A DNA stretch of 64,000 nt, taken from the NCBI RefSeq assembly GCF_036924515.1, contig NZ_JAZHRR010000001.1:3505001-3569000 (forward strand). The letters run 5' to 3'. The stretch's first letter is position 1, and every line of letters begins with the position of its first letter. Below the pieces are notes generated by a model. That model saw nothing but the letters and a program-made list of their open reading frames with translations, ran no database searches and was not told the origin of the DNA. Shown in pieces: positions 46,903-57,654 of this stretch. Source of the DNA: Bradyrhizobium sp. AZCC 1610. GTDB taxonomy: Bacteria > Pseudomonadota > Alphaproteobacteria > Rhizobiales > Xanthobacteraceae. Position numbers and translations under genes: made by a program.

Positions 46903-47756
46903 GCTGATAAGCCCTGGATGAACAGGCCGGCGCTGTCAGCGGCCTCGATCATGGCTTGCGCCTCCGCGGCAATCGTATGGCCGGCGATCACGGCGATGCC
47001 GGCAAGCCCGGCCCGGGCTGCGCCCTCGATGGTTTTGGCGCCCACGGCCGGCAGGTCGAAGCGCAAATCCTGGCCGCTCTTCGGCGCCTTCACCAGCACG
47101 CCGCGGCCGGATTTGGCGCGAATGCGCCCGGCCTCGCGCAGCCGCGCCACGCGCGCCAAAAGCCCGTCGGTGCCCTCGATGTCCTCGACCGCCACCACAT
47201 GCCCGTCGATCACGACCACGGCCTGGCCGATGTCGAAGGGCCCAAGCGCGCCGAGCACCTCCCGCCCCTTGGCGATGTCAGCGGCGGCAGCGGAATCGGG
47301 CTTAGCGCGGGCAATGCTTCCCTCCGGCATCAGAATATCGGGGGCGACATCCCTGATGCCGACCATCCGAAAACCGTCCTGTTCGAGGATGCGGCCGATC
47401 CCCGACAACAGATGATCGTCGCCGCCGCGAAACGCGGCCCAGACGCGGCCGAGGACGCGGATCGTTCCCCAGTCGAGCCTGATTTCCGACAGCGCCGGGC
47501 GCAGCAGCGTGCCGATGAAGATCAGATCGCGGCAGCCCTCGCTGCGGAACAGTTTTGTGGCGCGACCGAGTTGCCCGACCGAGATCCAGTGATGGCGGAA
47601 GCGCTCGACGCGCGCCGGATCACAGGCGCCGCGGAGCGCGAACAGCACCGGCGCGATCCCCCGTGCGGCAAGCGACTCCGCCACCGCGAACGGCATCGCG
47701 CCACCGCCGGCGATAACGCCGACTGGTGATGAAATGTCAGAAGCCGCGGAAATCAT
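46899..47756 (-). CDS. lpxI: UDP-2,3-diacylglucosamine pyrophosphatase LpxI
   Basis: LpxI hydrolyses UDP-2,3-diacylglucosamine to lipid X; it replaces LpxH in alphaproteobacteria, as shown for Caulobacter. From ATG 47756 the 285-residue product reads SPVGVIAGGGAMPFAVAE, then GQLGRATKLFRSEGCRDLIFIG (in part) and the catalytic-domain VVVIDGHVVAVEDIEGTDGLL. The longer frame from 47891 overlaps lpxA and is not used. No lpxH is in the window. Confidence 0.95.
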   Translation of the reverse strand: MISAASDISSPVGVIAGGGAMPFAVAESLAARGIAPVLFALRGACDPARVERFRHHWISVGQLGRATKLFRSEGCRDLIFIGTLLRPALSEIRLDWGTIRVLGRVWAAFRGGDDHLLSGIGRILEQDGFRMVGIRDVAPDILMPEGSIARAKPDSAAAADIAKGREVLGALGPFDIGQAVVVIDGHVVAVEDIEGTDGLLARVARLREAGRIRAKSGRGVLVKAPKSGQDLRFDLPAVGAKTIEGAARAGLAGIAVIAGHTIAAEAQAMIEAADSAGLFIQGLSA

Positions 47757-47775
47757 GGCTGCGGCGATCCCGTCA

Positions 47776-48582
47776 TCAATGCTTGTTGCCGTCGTCGGCA
47801 GGAAGGCAGAGCGCGCGATGCTTGCCTTGCTCGATGAAGGCGAGGATTTCGGCGATCGCCGGATCCTCTCCGGCGAGCTCCTGCACCGCATTCAGCCGCT
47901 CGGCAAAGATACCGGGGCCGTGAAACAGCTTTTGGTAGAACGCACGAACCTTGGCGATTCGCTCCTTGGTGAACTTGCGGCGTTTCATGCCGATGATGTT
48001 CAGTCCTTCGAGGCTTGCATATTGTCCATTGGCGAGGCCGAACGGAATGACGTCGCCGCGCACGCCGCACACGCCGCCCACCATCACCTGCGGCCCGATC
48101 CGCGTGAACTGGTGCACGGCCGACAGCCCGCCGATGAAAACGAAATCGCCGATCTCGCAGTGACCGCCGAGCGTTGCCGATGTGGCGAAAACCACATCGT
48201 CGCCGACCTGGCAATCGTGCCCGACATGGCTGCAATTCATGAAGTAGCCGCGCTCGCCGACCCGCGTCACGCCGCCGCCGCCAACCGTTCCGGCATTCAT
48301 GGTCACGGACTCGCGGATCGTGCAGCCCGCGCCGATCTCCAGCCGGGTCAGTTCGCCCTTGTAGCTCAGCGATTGCGGCGGCGTGCCGAGCGAGACGAAC
48401 GGATAGATCGTGCAGCCGGCTCCGATCGTGGTCTGCGCGGTGACATGAACATGCGCGATCAGCTTGCAGTTGGCGCCGATAACGACGTTGCGGCCGATAA
48501 TGCAATAGGGACCGATTGTCGTCCCCTCGCCGATCACAGCGCCATCCTCAACCCGCGCGGTTGGATCGATCGTACCCATCAA
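47776..48582 (-). CDS. lpxA: UDP-N-acetylglucosamine acyltransferase
   Basis: LpxA adds the first 3-hydroxyacyl chain to UDP-GlcNAc. The 268-residue product is a left-handed beta-helix with hexapeptide repeats (IDPTARVEDGAVIGEGTTIGPY, in part), catalytic His in SHVGHDCQ, and the C-terminal helical bundle (RNIIGMKRRKF-like LNIIGMKRRKFTKE). It starts at 48582 or the next Met at 48579. It is separated from fabZ by two genes that are not in the usual order. Confidence 0.97.
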   Translation of the reverse strand: MMGTIDPTARVEDGAVIGEGTTIGPYCIIGRNVVIGANCKLIAHVHVTAQTTIGAGCTIYPFVSLGTPPQSLSYKGELTRLEIGAGCTIRESVTMNAGTVGGGGVTRVGERGYFMNCSHVGHDCQVGDDVVFATSATLGGHCEIGDFVFIGGLSAVHQFTRIGPQVMVGGVCGVRGDVIPFGLANGQYASLEGLNIIGMKRRKFTKERIAKVRAFYQKLFHGPGIFAERLNAVQELAGEDPAIAEILAFIEQGKHRALCLPADDGNKH

Positions 48583-48704
48583 GCAGCCCAGCCCATCGAT
48601 GCACGCGAATATCGCGCGTTTTCCGGTGGTTAGCGCGGCATCCGAATGGTGTCCAGTGACGTATCGTTACGTCATGTTGCGGCACGCTGGTATCAAGAAT
48701 GTCA

Positions 48705-49058
48705 TCAGGTCATGCTGCCGGGCAGGAAGCAGCGGATCGAAATCCCGACCGTGCCCCACATCGGCCATACCAGGGTCCGGCCGGCGCGATTTGGTTCAGT
48801 GATCACAGCATCGTCGGGGACGTCGATCCATTCGCCATGGAGCCGCACCCGGTAATGACCGTCCTTCGATTCCCAATCCACGTCGGCGACAGCGGAGCCG
48901 TCGGCGTCGGAGCAGCATGGCCCCTTTCCGCTTCTGAGGCTGTCGAACCAGGACTTTAGCGGAGAGTTGGCGTAGCGGCCATCATCTCGGGCGGTTGCAA
49001 CCCCGACGAGAGCAGCGGTTGACGCTATCAGCGCTACGGCGATTCTGAGAGATTTCAT
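48705..49058 (-). CDS. small secreted hypothetical protein within the lpx cluster
   Basis: From ATG 49058 the product of 117 residues has a signal peptide (residues 1-23, ending ATARD) and a mature part with the CCSDADG double Cys, WESKDGHYRVRLHGEWIDVPD and a C-terminal hydrophobic stretch with Cys. I remember a Bradyrhizobium family with the CCSDADG.....DVDW signature and unknown role. It reads in the same direction as fabZ and lpxA, between which it lies. Confidence 0.75.
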   Translation of the reverse strand: MKSLRIAVALIASTAALVGVATARDDGRYANSPLKSWFDSLRSGKGPCCSDADGSAVADVDWESKDGHYRVRLHGEWIDVPDDAVITEPNRAGRTLVWPMWGTVGISIRCFLPGSMT

Positions 49059-49207
49059 GCGGCCCGTCTCAGCAACCACAATTACCCACCGGCCTACAAA
49101 CCCTGTCGGGAAGCTGAAGTTCCCTCGCGTCCAGCGAATATTATGTGCATTGATCGGAGATCACACGGCCGCCTCCCGCGCAGGCACCTGTCCAAGCGAG
49201 ACCGAAT

Positions 49208-49843
49208 CTAGCTACCGGCCTGCGCGATCCATTCGCCAGGCTGCACCCGCGTAACCAGGACAGCCGGCCCCGAGTTGCTGATCTTGTAGACGAGCGCCTC
49301 GCCTTCGCGGATATCGGAAAACTCCTTTCCGAAGGCGTCGGCGACGTTGGTCTTGTGCGTGACCGCCAGGTTATTGGCGCCGGCTTTCGGAGGCGCATTG
49401 ACGAGATCGCGCACGGCGCGGCCGGCCTTTGCGTTCTTGCCGTCGGGGTTCGCCATCGCGGACGCGCTGCCAGCGCCGCTGTCGGTCAATGCGTCCACCG
49501 GAGAGACGTCCTTGCCGCCGAGCAGCTTGCCGGTTTCAACGGCTCGATTCAGCTGGCTCGTGTAAACTTCGCCGATCGGCACACCCAATTTCTTGAGTGC
49601 TGCCCCAAGCTCGCGCGCCAGCGCGCGGCCCTTTTCGCTGAGTTGCCGCTGCGCGGTCATGTCGTCGAATTTGAAGGGGTAGATGTCCTTCTGGCTATCG
49701 TCGGTGGCGCCGTGCCGAAACACGATGACGTAGCCGCCGCTCTTGAGGGACGATACGAGACCGCCCAGCTCTGCCGCGTGACTTTGCGGCGACATCAGAA
49801 AAATAACGGCCCAGCACGCAATGATCGAAGCAAGCCTGTTCAC
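49208..49843 (-). CDS. periplasmic histidine phosphatase family protein
   Basis: The start is GTG 49843, 5 bases after GGAGG, giving 211 residues with a signal peptide (about 1-24, ending SHAAE). The phosphatase core shows the RHG triad in FRHGATDD (phosphoacceptor His), the SQLNRAVETGKLL segment (Arg) and the second His in AVTHKTNVAD. It is of branch 1 or SixA-like type, with an unknown substrate. It is located inside the lpx cluster together with the small secreted protein. Confidence 0.88.
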   Translation of the reverse strand: MNRLASIIACWAVIFLMSPQSHAAELGGLVSSLKSGGYVIVFRHGATDDSQKDIYPFKFDDMTAQRQLSEKGRALARELGAALKKLGVPIGEVYTSQLNRAVETGKLLGGKDVSPVDALTDSGAGSASAMANPDGKNAKAGRAVRDLVNAPPKAGANNLAVTHKTNVADAFGKEFSDIREGEALVYKISNSGPAVLVTRVQPGEWIAQAGS

Positions 49844-49973
49844 GAATGCCTCCGTCAAAAACAATATCTGAATACAAATGCGACAATCTAGAAAGAGCGT
49901 ATGCAGCAAGCCCCGTCAACAACCTTGACGGGTCCATCTGATTAAAAAATCTTCAGAAGTGTGAAAAATATCA

Positions 49974-50432
49974 TCAATCCGTCAGCATCGCGCCGACGTC
50001 GGCTTCCGCCACGACCGTACCATTCACCTTGGCGTCGCCGTGAAACCACCACATCGCCTTGCGGCGGCCGATCGAGCGCATGTGGTATTCGATCGTGTCG
50101 CCGGGCATCACCGGCTTGCGGAATTTGCACTTGTCGATGGTGAGGAAATAAACCGCGCGCGGCTTCTCGGTGCCCTCGACCGACTTGATGCCGATGACGC
50201 CGGCGGTCTGCGCCATGGCCTCGATCATCATCACGCCGGGATAGACCGGGCGGTCGGGAAAGTGGCCGAGAAACGGCGGCTCGTTGAAAGTGACGTTCTT
50301 GATGCCGATGCCGCTGTAATCGGTCCGGATCTTGATCACCCGGTCGATCAGCAGCATCGGATAACGGTGCGGGAGCGTCTTGAGTATCTCGTTGATATCC
50401 ACGAGCTCAAACCTGACCGGTGCCTCCTCCAT
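49974..50432 (-). CDS. fabZ: 3-hydroxyacyl-[acyl-carrier-protein] dehydratase
   Basis: FabZ dehydrates 3-hydroxyacyl-ACP and so competes with LpxA and LpxD for the same substrate. The 152-residue hotdog-fold protein starts at ATG 50432, which overlaps the lpxD stop as TGATG, so it is translationally coupled. His57 in [14 protein letters not shown] and Glu71 in MMIEAMAQ are the catalytic pair. The longer frame from 50510 runs into lpxD. Confidence 0.96.
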   Translation of the reverse strand: MEEAPVRFELVDINEILKTLPHRYPMLLIDRVIKIRTDYSGIGIKNVTFNEPPFLGHFPDRPVYPGVMMIEAMAQTAGVIGIKSVEGTEKPRAVYFLTIDKCKFRKPVMPGDTIEYHMRSIGRRKAMWWFHGDAKVNGTVVAEADVGAMLTD

Positions 50433-51499
50433 CACTCCCGCCCTTCGCCTTTCGGATCGGCCGTGCCGCCCTGCACCAGTCGCTCCACTGCAACAATCTC
50501 CCTGAACCACTGCTTGGTGGGTTTGGCAAAAAAGCCGCCCCAGCGACCGTTGGGCGGAATGTCGTCCTTGACCCCGCTCATCGCCGTAACCTGGGCGCCG
50601 TCGCCGATCTTGAGGTGGTTATTGATGCCCACCTTCGCCCCGAGCGCGACGTTGTCACCGATCGTCAGGCTGCCCGCGAGCCCGATCTGGGCCGCGAGCA
50701 GGCAGTGCCTGCCGATGGTCACATTGTGGCCGATCTGGACCTGATTGTCGATTTTGGTGCCCTCGCCGATCACGGTATCCCGCAGGCTGCCGCGGTCGAT
50801 GGTGGTACCGGCGCCGACCTCGACATCGTTCTGGATCAGGACCCGGCCGGTCTGCGGCACCTTGAGATGGCCGTCGGGGCCGAAGAAGATGAAGCCATAA
50901 CCGTCCTGCCCGATGCTGCAGGCGGGATGGATCAGCACGTTGTTGCCGATCAGGGCGAACTGGATCGCCGTGCGGGCGCCGACATTGCAGTCGCGGCCGA
51001 TCTTGACGTCGGCGCCGATCACCGCGCCCGCGCCGATCACGGTGCCGGCGCCGATCTCGACCCTAGGGCCGATCACCGCGAGCGGATCGACGATCACGCC
51101 ATCCTCCAGATGGGCCGACGGGTCGATGATGGCCGATGGCGCGATGCCGTCATTGTCGAACCAGGATTGCGGACGAAGCGCGTCCGCATGCCACTCGCGC
51201 GACAGCTTCACGAAGGCGCGGAACGGCTGGCCGGCCCGCAGCACCGCCACATGGGCGGGCACCTGGGCCTCGAAACGCGGGCTGACCAGGCAGGCGCCGG
51301 CCTTGGTCGCCTTGAGCTGATCGGCGTATCTGAGGTTGTCGAAGAATGCCAGATGCATGGGGCCTGCTTCATCGAGCGAAGCCAGGCCCCTGATCACATG
51401 ACCACCACGAGCGGTGTCGATCAATACCGCTCCCGTCAACGCGGCCAACTCGGCGAGCGTCGAGGAAGGAGGTTGCTTGAAAAATATCGGCTGCGCCAT
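50432..51499 (-). CDS. lpxD: UDP-3-O-acylglucosamine N-acyltransferase
   Basis: LpxD adds the N-linked 3-hydroxyacyl chain in lipid A synthesis. From ATG 51499 the 355-residue protein has the uridine-binding N domain ([12 protein letters not shown]), a long hexapeptide-repeat helix ([20 protein letters not shown]) and the catalytic His in [10 protein letters not shown] Met at 51529 is less likely. It sits between bamA and fabZ, the standard order. Confidence 0.96.
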   Translation of the reverse strand: MAQPIFFKQPPSSTLAELAALTGAVLIDTARGGHVIRGLASLDEAGPMHLAFFDNLRYADQLKATKAGACLVSPRFEAQVPAHVAVLRAGQPFRAFVKLSREWHADALRPQSWFDNDGIAPSAIIDPSAHLEDGVIVDPLAVIGPRVEIGAGTVIGAGAVIGADVKIGRDCNVGARTAIQFALIGNNVLIHPACSIGQDGYGFIFFGPDGHLKVPQTGRVLIQNDVEVGAGTTIDRGSLRDTVIGEGTKIDNQVQIGHNVTIGRHCLLAAQIGLAGSLTIGDNVALGAKVGINNHLKIGDGAQVTAMSGVKDDIPPNGRWGGFFAKPTKQWFREIVAVERLVQGGTADPKGEGRE

Positions 51500-51619
51500 T
51501 CCACCCGTCGCAGTCCGGCTAGCATTCACACCAGAGCCGTCGTTCCAGAGAAGCAGAAACGATCTTCTCCTTTGCCTATGCGCTCGGGCGCACCGGTGAC
51601 CGGTCCGCCCGATAACGCC

Positions 51620-54188
51620 TTAGAACGATGTGCCGCCGCCAAACTTGAATTCTTGCACGCGGTCGAACTGACCCTTGGTAAGCGGTACCGCATAGTCGAA
51701 GCGCAGCGGACCGAACGGCGAAGCCCAGATGATGCCGACGCCCACCGAGGTGCGGACCACATTGCCGTTGTCATACTGCAATCCCAAACAGGTTCCCGGA
51801 TTGGCCGCAGTCGTTCCCGACGCCTGGGTCGGCGGGACGCAGCCAGGCACGTTGACCTCCCCCGTCTGCGCCCACGACGTCGGTCCCTTGTAGTCGAACA
51901 GTCCGCCGGCGTCGGCATAAACCGAGCCCTTGAGCCCGACTTCCTTCGGCAGGAACCAGAACGGCATCTGCAATTCGAACGAAGCGCCCCAGTATTTGGT
52001 GCCGCCGAGGGCATCACCCGTGCCGTATGGGTTGATGTCGCGCGGACCGATGCCGTTCGGTGCAAAGCCGCGAACCAGGTTCGGGCCCATCTGGAAGTGA
52101 TCGAGCATCCGAATTTCGCTGCCGCCGAAACTGTTGAGCATGCCGCCCTGAAGATGGATCAAGCCAACGATGTCGGCGACCAGCGGGGTGTAGTACTTCG
52201 CGTCGATCGCCGACTTGATGTACTTCACGTCGCCGCCGACACCGGCGAAGTCCTGCTTCCAGTCGATCAGCAAGCCATCGGTCGGGTTCTTGTTGTTGTC
52301 CAGCGTGTTGTAGTTCAGCGAATAGCCGACCGACGAGGTCAGCGCCTTGCCGCTCTGCAGTTCCCTGCGGACCGGCAGCGAGGCTTCGCCGTCGCTATAG
52401 CACCACAGGCCGATGCCGGAAGTATCGGTGGCGGTTTGGCCCCCTTCCGTTATCGATCCGCCCGCGGGAGCGCCGACCAGATTCGCAAATGCCGGGCTCG
52501 GATTGAAACGCGAGCAACGAGTTCGAGGAATTGTTGTTACAGTTCGCGAGCTGGTTCGGCAGCGAGATCTGCTGCTGATAGATCGAGTAGCGGAGCTGCA
52601 GCGCGAGATCTTCCCGCAGGGTAAAGCCGAGCCGCGGGCTGAAGCCCATCGTCTTGGTGCCATAGGAAATATAGCTGTTCGCCAATTGCTCGCGATAGAA
52701 CAAGTCGAGGCCGAGCGCGACGCGATAGTCGAGCAGATAGGGGTCGACGAACGACAGCGAACCGCCGCGCGCGTACTGACCGTAGGTCACGGCCGCCTTC
52801 GCATACAGGCCACGGCCGAGGAAGTTGCGCTCGGAAATGCTGACTTCGGCCAGCGCACCGTCGGTGGTCGAATAGCCGCCCGACACCGAGAAGTCGCCGG
52901 TCGACTTCTCTTCGAGATCGACGACCAGGATCACGCGATCGGTCGACGAACCGGGCTCGGTCAGGATCTTCACGCTCTTGAAGAAGTCGAGATTCTTCAG
53001 CCGGCGCTCGGCGCGATCGACCAGCGCGCGGTTGTAGGCGTCGCCTTCGGACAGGTCGAACTCGCGGCGAATCACGTAGTCGCGGGTGCGGGTGTTGCCG
53101 CGGACGTTGATGCGCTCGATATAGGTTCGCGGGCCCTCATCGACGGCGAACACGATCGAAACGGTGTGCTGTTCGAAATTGCGGTCGCCGCGCGGGCGCA
53201 CCACTGCGAAGGCGTAGCCGCGCCGCGAGGCCTCGATCTGCATTTCCTCGACGGATTTCTCAAGCGCCTCGGCATTGTAGACCGAGCCGACGCTGACGCG
53301 CGAGAAGCTGCGCATCGAGGCGGCATCGAGGGTTGCGATGGAGGTCTGGAAGTCGACGGAGGCCACGCGATATTGCTGCCCCTCCTCGATCTTGAAGGTG
53401 ACGAGGAAGCCCTTCTTGTCGGGGTCATATTCGGTCAGCGCGGCGATCACCTGCACGTCGGCGTAACCGTTCTTGAGATAGAAACGGCGAATCAGGTCGC
53501 GGTCGGCCTCGACCCGGTCGGGATCGTAGACGTCGGCGCCACCGAGGAAGCTCAAGAGGTTGGATTCGCGCGTCTTGATGACGTCCTTGAGGCGATAGGA
53601 CGAATAGGCGACGTTGCCGACGAACTCGACCGATTTGACGCCGGTCTTGGTGCCTTCGGTGATCGTGAAGATCAGGTCGACGCGATTGTTCGGCTGCTCG
53701 ATGATTTCAGGGGTCACACGCACGTCATAGCGGCCCGAGCGCCGGTAGATTTCGGCGATGCGCTGGGCGTCCGACTGAACCATCGGGCGCGAGAATGTGC
53801 CGCGCGGCTTGGACTGGATTTCAGCCGAAAGCTGCTCGTCCTTGACCTTCTTGTTGCCCTCGAAGGCGATGCGCCCGATCACGGCGTTTTCGACCACGGT
53901 CACGACCAACCGGCCGCCCACCTGGTTGATTCGCACGTCCTGGAACAGGCCGGTCTCGATCAACGCCTTCAGGCCGTCGTCGATCTGGGCCTGCCCGAGC
54001 CGGCCGCCGGGGCCTGGCTTGAAATAGGAACGGATGGTCTCGACCTCGACGCGCCGGTTCCCCTCAACGGCGATCGACGCCACGGTCTGGGCCGCAGCCG
54101 GCACAGACACCAGCGCGCCCGCCATCGGCGCGGCCACCATGATCAGAGCGCCCAGCAGAGCCCCCCGCACTCGCATTCCCAACATCAT
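51620..54188 (-). CDS. bamA: outer membrane protein assembly factor BamA, interrupted by a frameshift near 52507
   Basis: BamA folds and inserts outer-membrane proteins. The N-terminal frame (54188 to about 52507) has a signal peptide (ending AAAQTV), five POTRA repeats (VEGNRRVEVETIRSYF, FEGNKKVKDEQLSAEI and so on) and the first barrel strands. The C-terminal frame (about 52507 to 51620) has the rest of the barrel, the VRGF loop (NLVRGFAPNGIGPRD) and a C-terminal Phe. Removing one T of TTT (plus-strand AAA at 52506-52508) joins SLLAF to NPSPAF, giving about 855 residues. As bamA is essential, an error in the sequence is more likely than loss. Confidence 0.92.
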
Positions 54189-54324
54189 GCGCAACGCGCC
54201 CTCGTCATTGCACTGCCGGCTCGTACCCCTACGAACCGGCAGATTCCCTAAGTTGCATTGCTTGTAGCCAATTTCGACAGGGCGGCAAACCAGACATCGC
54301 GGTGCGATTCCATTTTCATTCCAA

Positions 54325-54346
54325 GACGTTGCCAATGGGCAACGTC
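54325..54346. other. perfect hairpin between rseP and bamA
   Basis: GACGTTGCC at 54325-54333 pairs with GGCAACGTC at 54338-54346 around AATG. On the minus strand its T-run lies upstream and not downstream of the stem, so it is not a standard terminator for rseP; it could be an operator or an mRNA-stabilising stem. Confidence 0.5.
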
Positions 54347-54361
54347 ACAAAAAAGCCGCTT

Positions 54362-55537
54362 CTACGATCTCCCGAACAGCCCCCTCAGCCACGGCACCTG
54401 ATGGAAGTCGTTATAGAAGGCAAACACCATCAGCATCAGGACCAAAACCAGCCCGACGCGGAACCCGTATTCCTGCGATTTTTCCGATAATGGACGCCCC
54501 CGGAGCACCTCGGCCGCGTAGAACATAAGGTGGCCGCCATCGAGCAAGGGCACCGGGAACAAATTCAATAGCCCGATCGAAATGGACAGCACCGCCGCCA
54601 GATGAAGCAGCGGAATGATTCCCAGTGTGGCCACCTGCCCCGAAATCTGCGCGATCCGAATCGGCCCGCCGATCTGGTCCGCGCTCGCCCGGCCGGTGAA
54701 GATGTTGCCGATATAGGCGAGCGTCTGCTCGATGACGAACCAGGTTTCCTTGATTCCCAGCCAAAGTGCGCTCGCCGGATCGACCTTCTCGGTGGTCACT
54801 TCGCCCGGCGTCGTCGCGCGGGTGATGCCGAGAATCCCGAGCCGTTGCGTGTTCCCGAAGGGATCCTTCACTTCGCGCAGTTCCGGCGTGCCCTTCAATT
54901 CAAGGGTGGAATCACCGCGCTTGACGGTGAAGGTCATGGTCTCGCCGGCGCGAACGCTCACGAATCGCTGCATGTCGGAGAAGCTGCCGATCTTCTTGCC
55001 GTCGATCGCGGTGACGACGTCGCCGGCCTGAAAGCCCGCCCGCTCGGCGGCGCTGCTGGCTTCGATCTTGTCGACGCGCGCCGTGGTGCTCGGCTTGCCG
55101 AAGAAGGTGAAGAGGCAGGTGAAGATGACGATCGCCAGAATGAAATTCGCGATCGGACCGGCGGCAACGATAGCCGCGCGCGCGCCGACTTTCTTGTGAT
55201 GGAAACTGCCCGCCCGCTCCTCCTCGGTCATGCCGGCGAGCGCTTCGGCCGAGGCAGGCGTCGAGGCTTCCGATTCGTCGCCGAAGAACTTCACATAGCC
55301 GCCGAGCGGGATCGCGGAGATCTTCCAGCGCGTGCCATGGCGGTCATTGAAGCCGGCAAGTTCCGGCCCGAAACCGAGCGAGAACGTCAACACTTTCACG
55401 CCCGCCCACCGGGCGACCAGGAAGTGGCCGAGTTCATGGAAGAACACGACGATGGTCAGGACGAACAAAAAGGGAATGATGTAGCCGATGAGCCCATGGC
55501 CCAACGTATTGAAACTATTTAGAAAAAAATCCAACAT
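54362..55537 (-). CDS. rseP: RseP-type site-2 intramembrane metalloprotease
   Basis: The protease cuts membrane-bound anti-sigma factors and signal-peptide remnants. From ATG 55537 the 391-residue product has HELGH at residues 34-38 in the first membrane helix, a PDZ domain (SSAAERAGFQAGDVVTAIDG), and the second zinc motif in NLFPVPLLDGGHLMF. The longer frame from 55576 is not used. It lies between dxr and bamA. Confidence 0.96.
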   Translation of the reverse strand: MLDFFLNSFNTLGHGLIGYIIPFLFVLTIVVFFHELGHFLVARWAGVKVLTFSLGFGPELAGFNDRHGTRWKISAIPLGGYVKFFGDESEASTPASAEALAGMTEEERAGSFHHKKVGARAAIVAAGPIANFILAIVIFTCLFTFFGKPSTTARVDKIEASSAAERAGFQAGDVVTAIDGKKIGSFSDMQRFVSVRAGETMTFTVKRGDSTLELKGTPELREVKDPFGNTQRLGILGITRATTPGEVTTEKVDPASALWLGIKETWFVIEQTLAYIGNIFTGRASADQIGGPIRIAQISGQVATLGIIPLLHLAAVLSISIGLLNLFPVPLLDGGHLMFYAAEVLRGRPLSEKSQEYGFRVGLVLVLMLMVFAFYNDFHQVPWLRGLFGRS

Positions 55538-55580
55538 CAGGTTCCCCTCGACAAGAGCCAAAGGCTCCCTCCCCAACCCT

Positions 55581-56804
55581 CTAGGATGCCTTTAAGGCAA
55601 TTTGAGGCAATAGGGCGGCGGCTCGATTTCGCGCGTGATGGTCAACGGCAATCGCGTCGTCGGCCGAGCTCAAAGGCGCAAGGTTCCCGGCGCGAATCCA
55701 GTCGTTCATTGTGGCTTCGACGAGGCGCGCGATCGACCCGAACTTGATCTGTCCGGCAATAAACGCCGCCACCGCTACCTCATTGGCAGCGTTGAATACC
55801 GTGGTCGCACCACGGCCCGTACGTAACGCCTCGTAGGCCAGACGCAAGCCCGGGAACCGCTCGAAATCGGGCGCCTCGAAGGTGAGCTGTCCGATTTTTG
55901 CAAGATCCAGCCGGGCCGAGGGGCCGACGATTCGGTCGGGCCATCCAAGACAGTGCGCAATCGGAATGCGCATGTCGGGCGCGCCGAGCTGCGCAACCAC
56001 GGAGCGATCGGAGAATTCGACCATGCCATGGATGATCGACTGCGGATGCACGAGAACGTCGATTTCGTCGGCGGTCAGCGCGAAGAGATAGGAGGCTTCG
56101 ATGACTTCGAGGCCCTTGTTCATCATCGAGGCCGAATCGATGGTGATCTTCTGGCCCATGCTCCAGTTCGGATGTTTTAGCGCCTGCGCCAGCGTCGCCT
56201 GTTCAATGTCGGTGGCGGCCCAGGTGCGGAACGGGCCGCCGGATGCGGTGATGATCACACGCACCAGTTCCTCGCGGTTGCCTGAGGAAAGCGCCTGAAA
56301 CAATGCGTTGTGTTCGGAATCGGCCGGTAGGATGCAGGCCCCTGCTTTCGCCGCGCGCTGCATGAAGAAATCGCCGGCACAAACCAGGCATTCCTTGTTG
56401 GCGAGCGCAACCGTTGCGCCGCGATCGACCGCCGCCAGCGCGGGCTTAAGCCCGGCGGCACCGCTCACCGCCGCCATCACCCAATCGGCGGGACGCGCGG
56501 CGGCCTCGATGATGGCGCTTTCGCCGGCGCCGCATTCGATGCTTGTGCCGGCCAGGGCATCCTTCAATTCGCCGAGCCGCGACGGGTCGGCGATCGCTGC
56601 GAATCGTACGCCGAATTCCCTGGCTAGTTTGGCCAGCGCCTCGACATTGGAATTCGCGGTCAGCGCCTCGACAGAATAGCGGTCGCGCGCGCCGCGCAGC
56701 AAATCCATGGTGCTGTCGCCGATCGAACCGGTGGCGCCCAGCACGGTGACCGTGCGCGCGGCTGCCGCCACGGCCTTGTTGTTACGCAATGGAACTGCGC
56801 TCAT
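55581..56804 (-). CDS. dxr: 1-deoxy-D-xylulose 5-phosphate reductoisomerase
   Basis: Dxr makes methylerythritol 4-phosphate, the committed step of the MEP isoprenoid pathway. From ATG 56804 the 407-residue product shows the NADPH motif [43 protein letters not shown] and ASGGPFRTW. This start is 4 bases after the cdsA stop. It supplies isoprenoid units for UppS in the same cluster. Confidence 0.96.
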   Translation of the reverse strand: MSAVPLRNNKAVAAAARTVTVLGATGSIGDSTMDLLRGARDRYSVEALTANSNVEALAKLAREFGVRFAAIADPSRLGELKDALAGTSIECGAGESAIIEAAARPADWVMAAVSGAAGLKPALAAVDRGATVALANKECLVCAGDFFMQRAAKAGACILPADSEHNALFQALSSGNREELVRVIITASGGPFRTWAATDIEQATLAQALKHPNWSMGQKITIDSASMMNKGLEVIEASYLFALTADEIDVLVHPQSIIHGMVEFSDRSVVAQLGAPDMRIPIAHCLGWPDRIVGPSARLDLAKIGQLTFEAPDFERFPGLRLAYEALRTGRGATTVFNAANEVAVAAFIAGQIKFGSIARLVEATMNDWIRAGNLAPLSSADDAIAVDHHARNRAAALLPQIALKAS

Positions 56805-56808
56805 CGTT

Positions 56809-57654
56809 TCACCAGACCATAAGACCGCGGCCGACGCCATCGGCGCCGCCCCGCAGAAAGCCGAAAAGGGCCGCCACGACGACGGCTGCGACAAATCCAT
56901 CCAGACGGTCCATTAGCCCGCCATGGCCGGGAATGATGTGACTTGAGTCCTTTACGCCAAAACGGCGCTTCACGGCGGATTCGAAGAGATCGCCAAGCTG
57001 CGAGACGACCGAAAGAACCCCGGAAAGCATCAATAACGGCCCGATTCTGCCCAGATCGAACGCGGCAAACCCGACCGCCACAGCCAGGCTGGCGGCAAAC
57101 CCGCCGGCGGCGCCCGCCCAGGTCTTTTTCGGGCTGACGCGCGGCCATAGTTTCGGCCCGCCAATGCCGCGGCCCGCGAAATAGCCGCCGCTATCGGTCA
57201 CCCATACGATCAGCAGCACGAACATCAGCGCGGCGAATCCCTTTACCGGATCGAGACGCACCAGCACCGAGGAAATCTCGGCCGCCGCAGCGTACAAGAA
57301 TCCCGCCGCCGCCCAGCCTCGCCGTTCCGGCGCAATCGACACCACCGCAACGAAACCGACCGCCAGCACGACCAGCGCGGCATCGAGCCGGCCGATCGCA
57401 AAACAAAGCCCGGCGACCGCAAGCGCGGCCACACCCGGCACCGTCACGCGAGTAGCGCCGGCGAGACCCACGATCGCGAGCCATTCCACGAACAGGCCAA
57501 TGGCAGCCAGCGTTACCAGCGCGGTCCAGAGCCAGCCGCCCGCATAGGCGATCGCGACCGCAAGCGGGATCAGCACGGCGGCTACGGCGATGCGCATCAT
57601 GAGGTTGCGCGAATCGGGTTGGCCCGCCGCAGGCGCGGCTTCGGGTTCGGTCAC
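56809..57654 (-). CDS. cdsA: phosphatidate cytidylyltransferase
   Basis: CdsA makes CDP-diacylglycerol for phospholipids. The 281-residue multi-helix membrane protein ends with the family signature [21 protein letters not shown] and then LMDRLD. It overlaps uppS by 4 bases (ATGA type) and precedes dxr by 4 bases, so the three are tightly coupled. Confidence 0.96.
   Translation of the reverse strand: MTEPEAAPAAGQPDSRNLMMRIAVAAVLIPLAVAIAYAGGWLWTALVTLAAIGLFVEWLAIVGLAGATRVTVPGVAALAVAGLCFAIGRLDAALVVLAVGFVAVVSIAPERRGWAAAGFLYAAAAEISSVLVRLDPVKGFAALMFVLLIVWVTDSGGYFAGRGIGGPKLWPRVSPKKTWAGAAGGFAASLAVAVGFAAFDLGRIGPLLMLSGVLSVVSQLGDLFESAVKRRFGVKDSSHIIPGHGGLMDRLDGFVAAVVVAALFGFLRGGADGVGRGLMVW

Noticed and set aside
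52413..54251. 612-codon plus-strand open frame opposite bamA
   Set aside because: It is an antisense shadow; POTRA and barrel motifs are on the minus strand.
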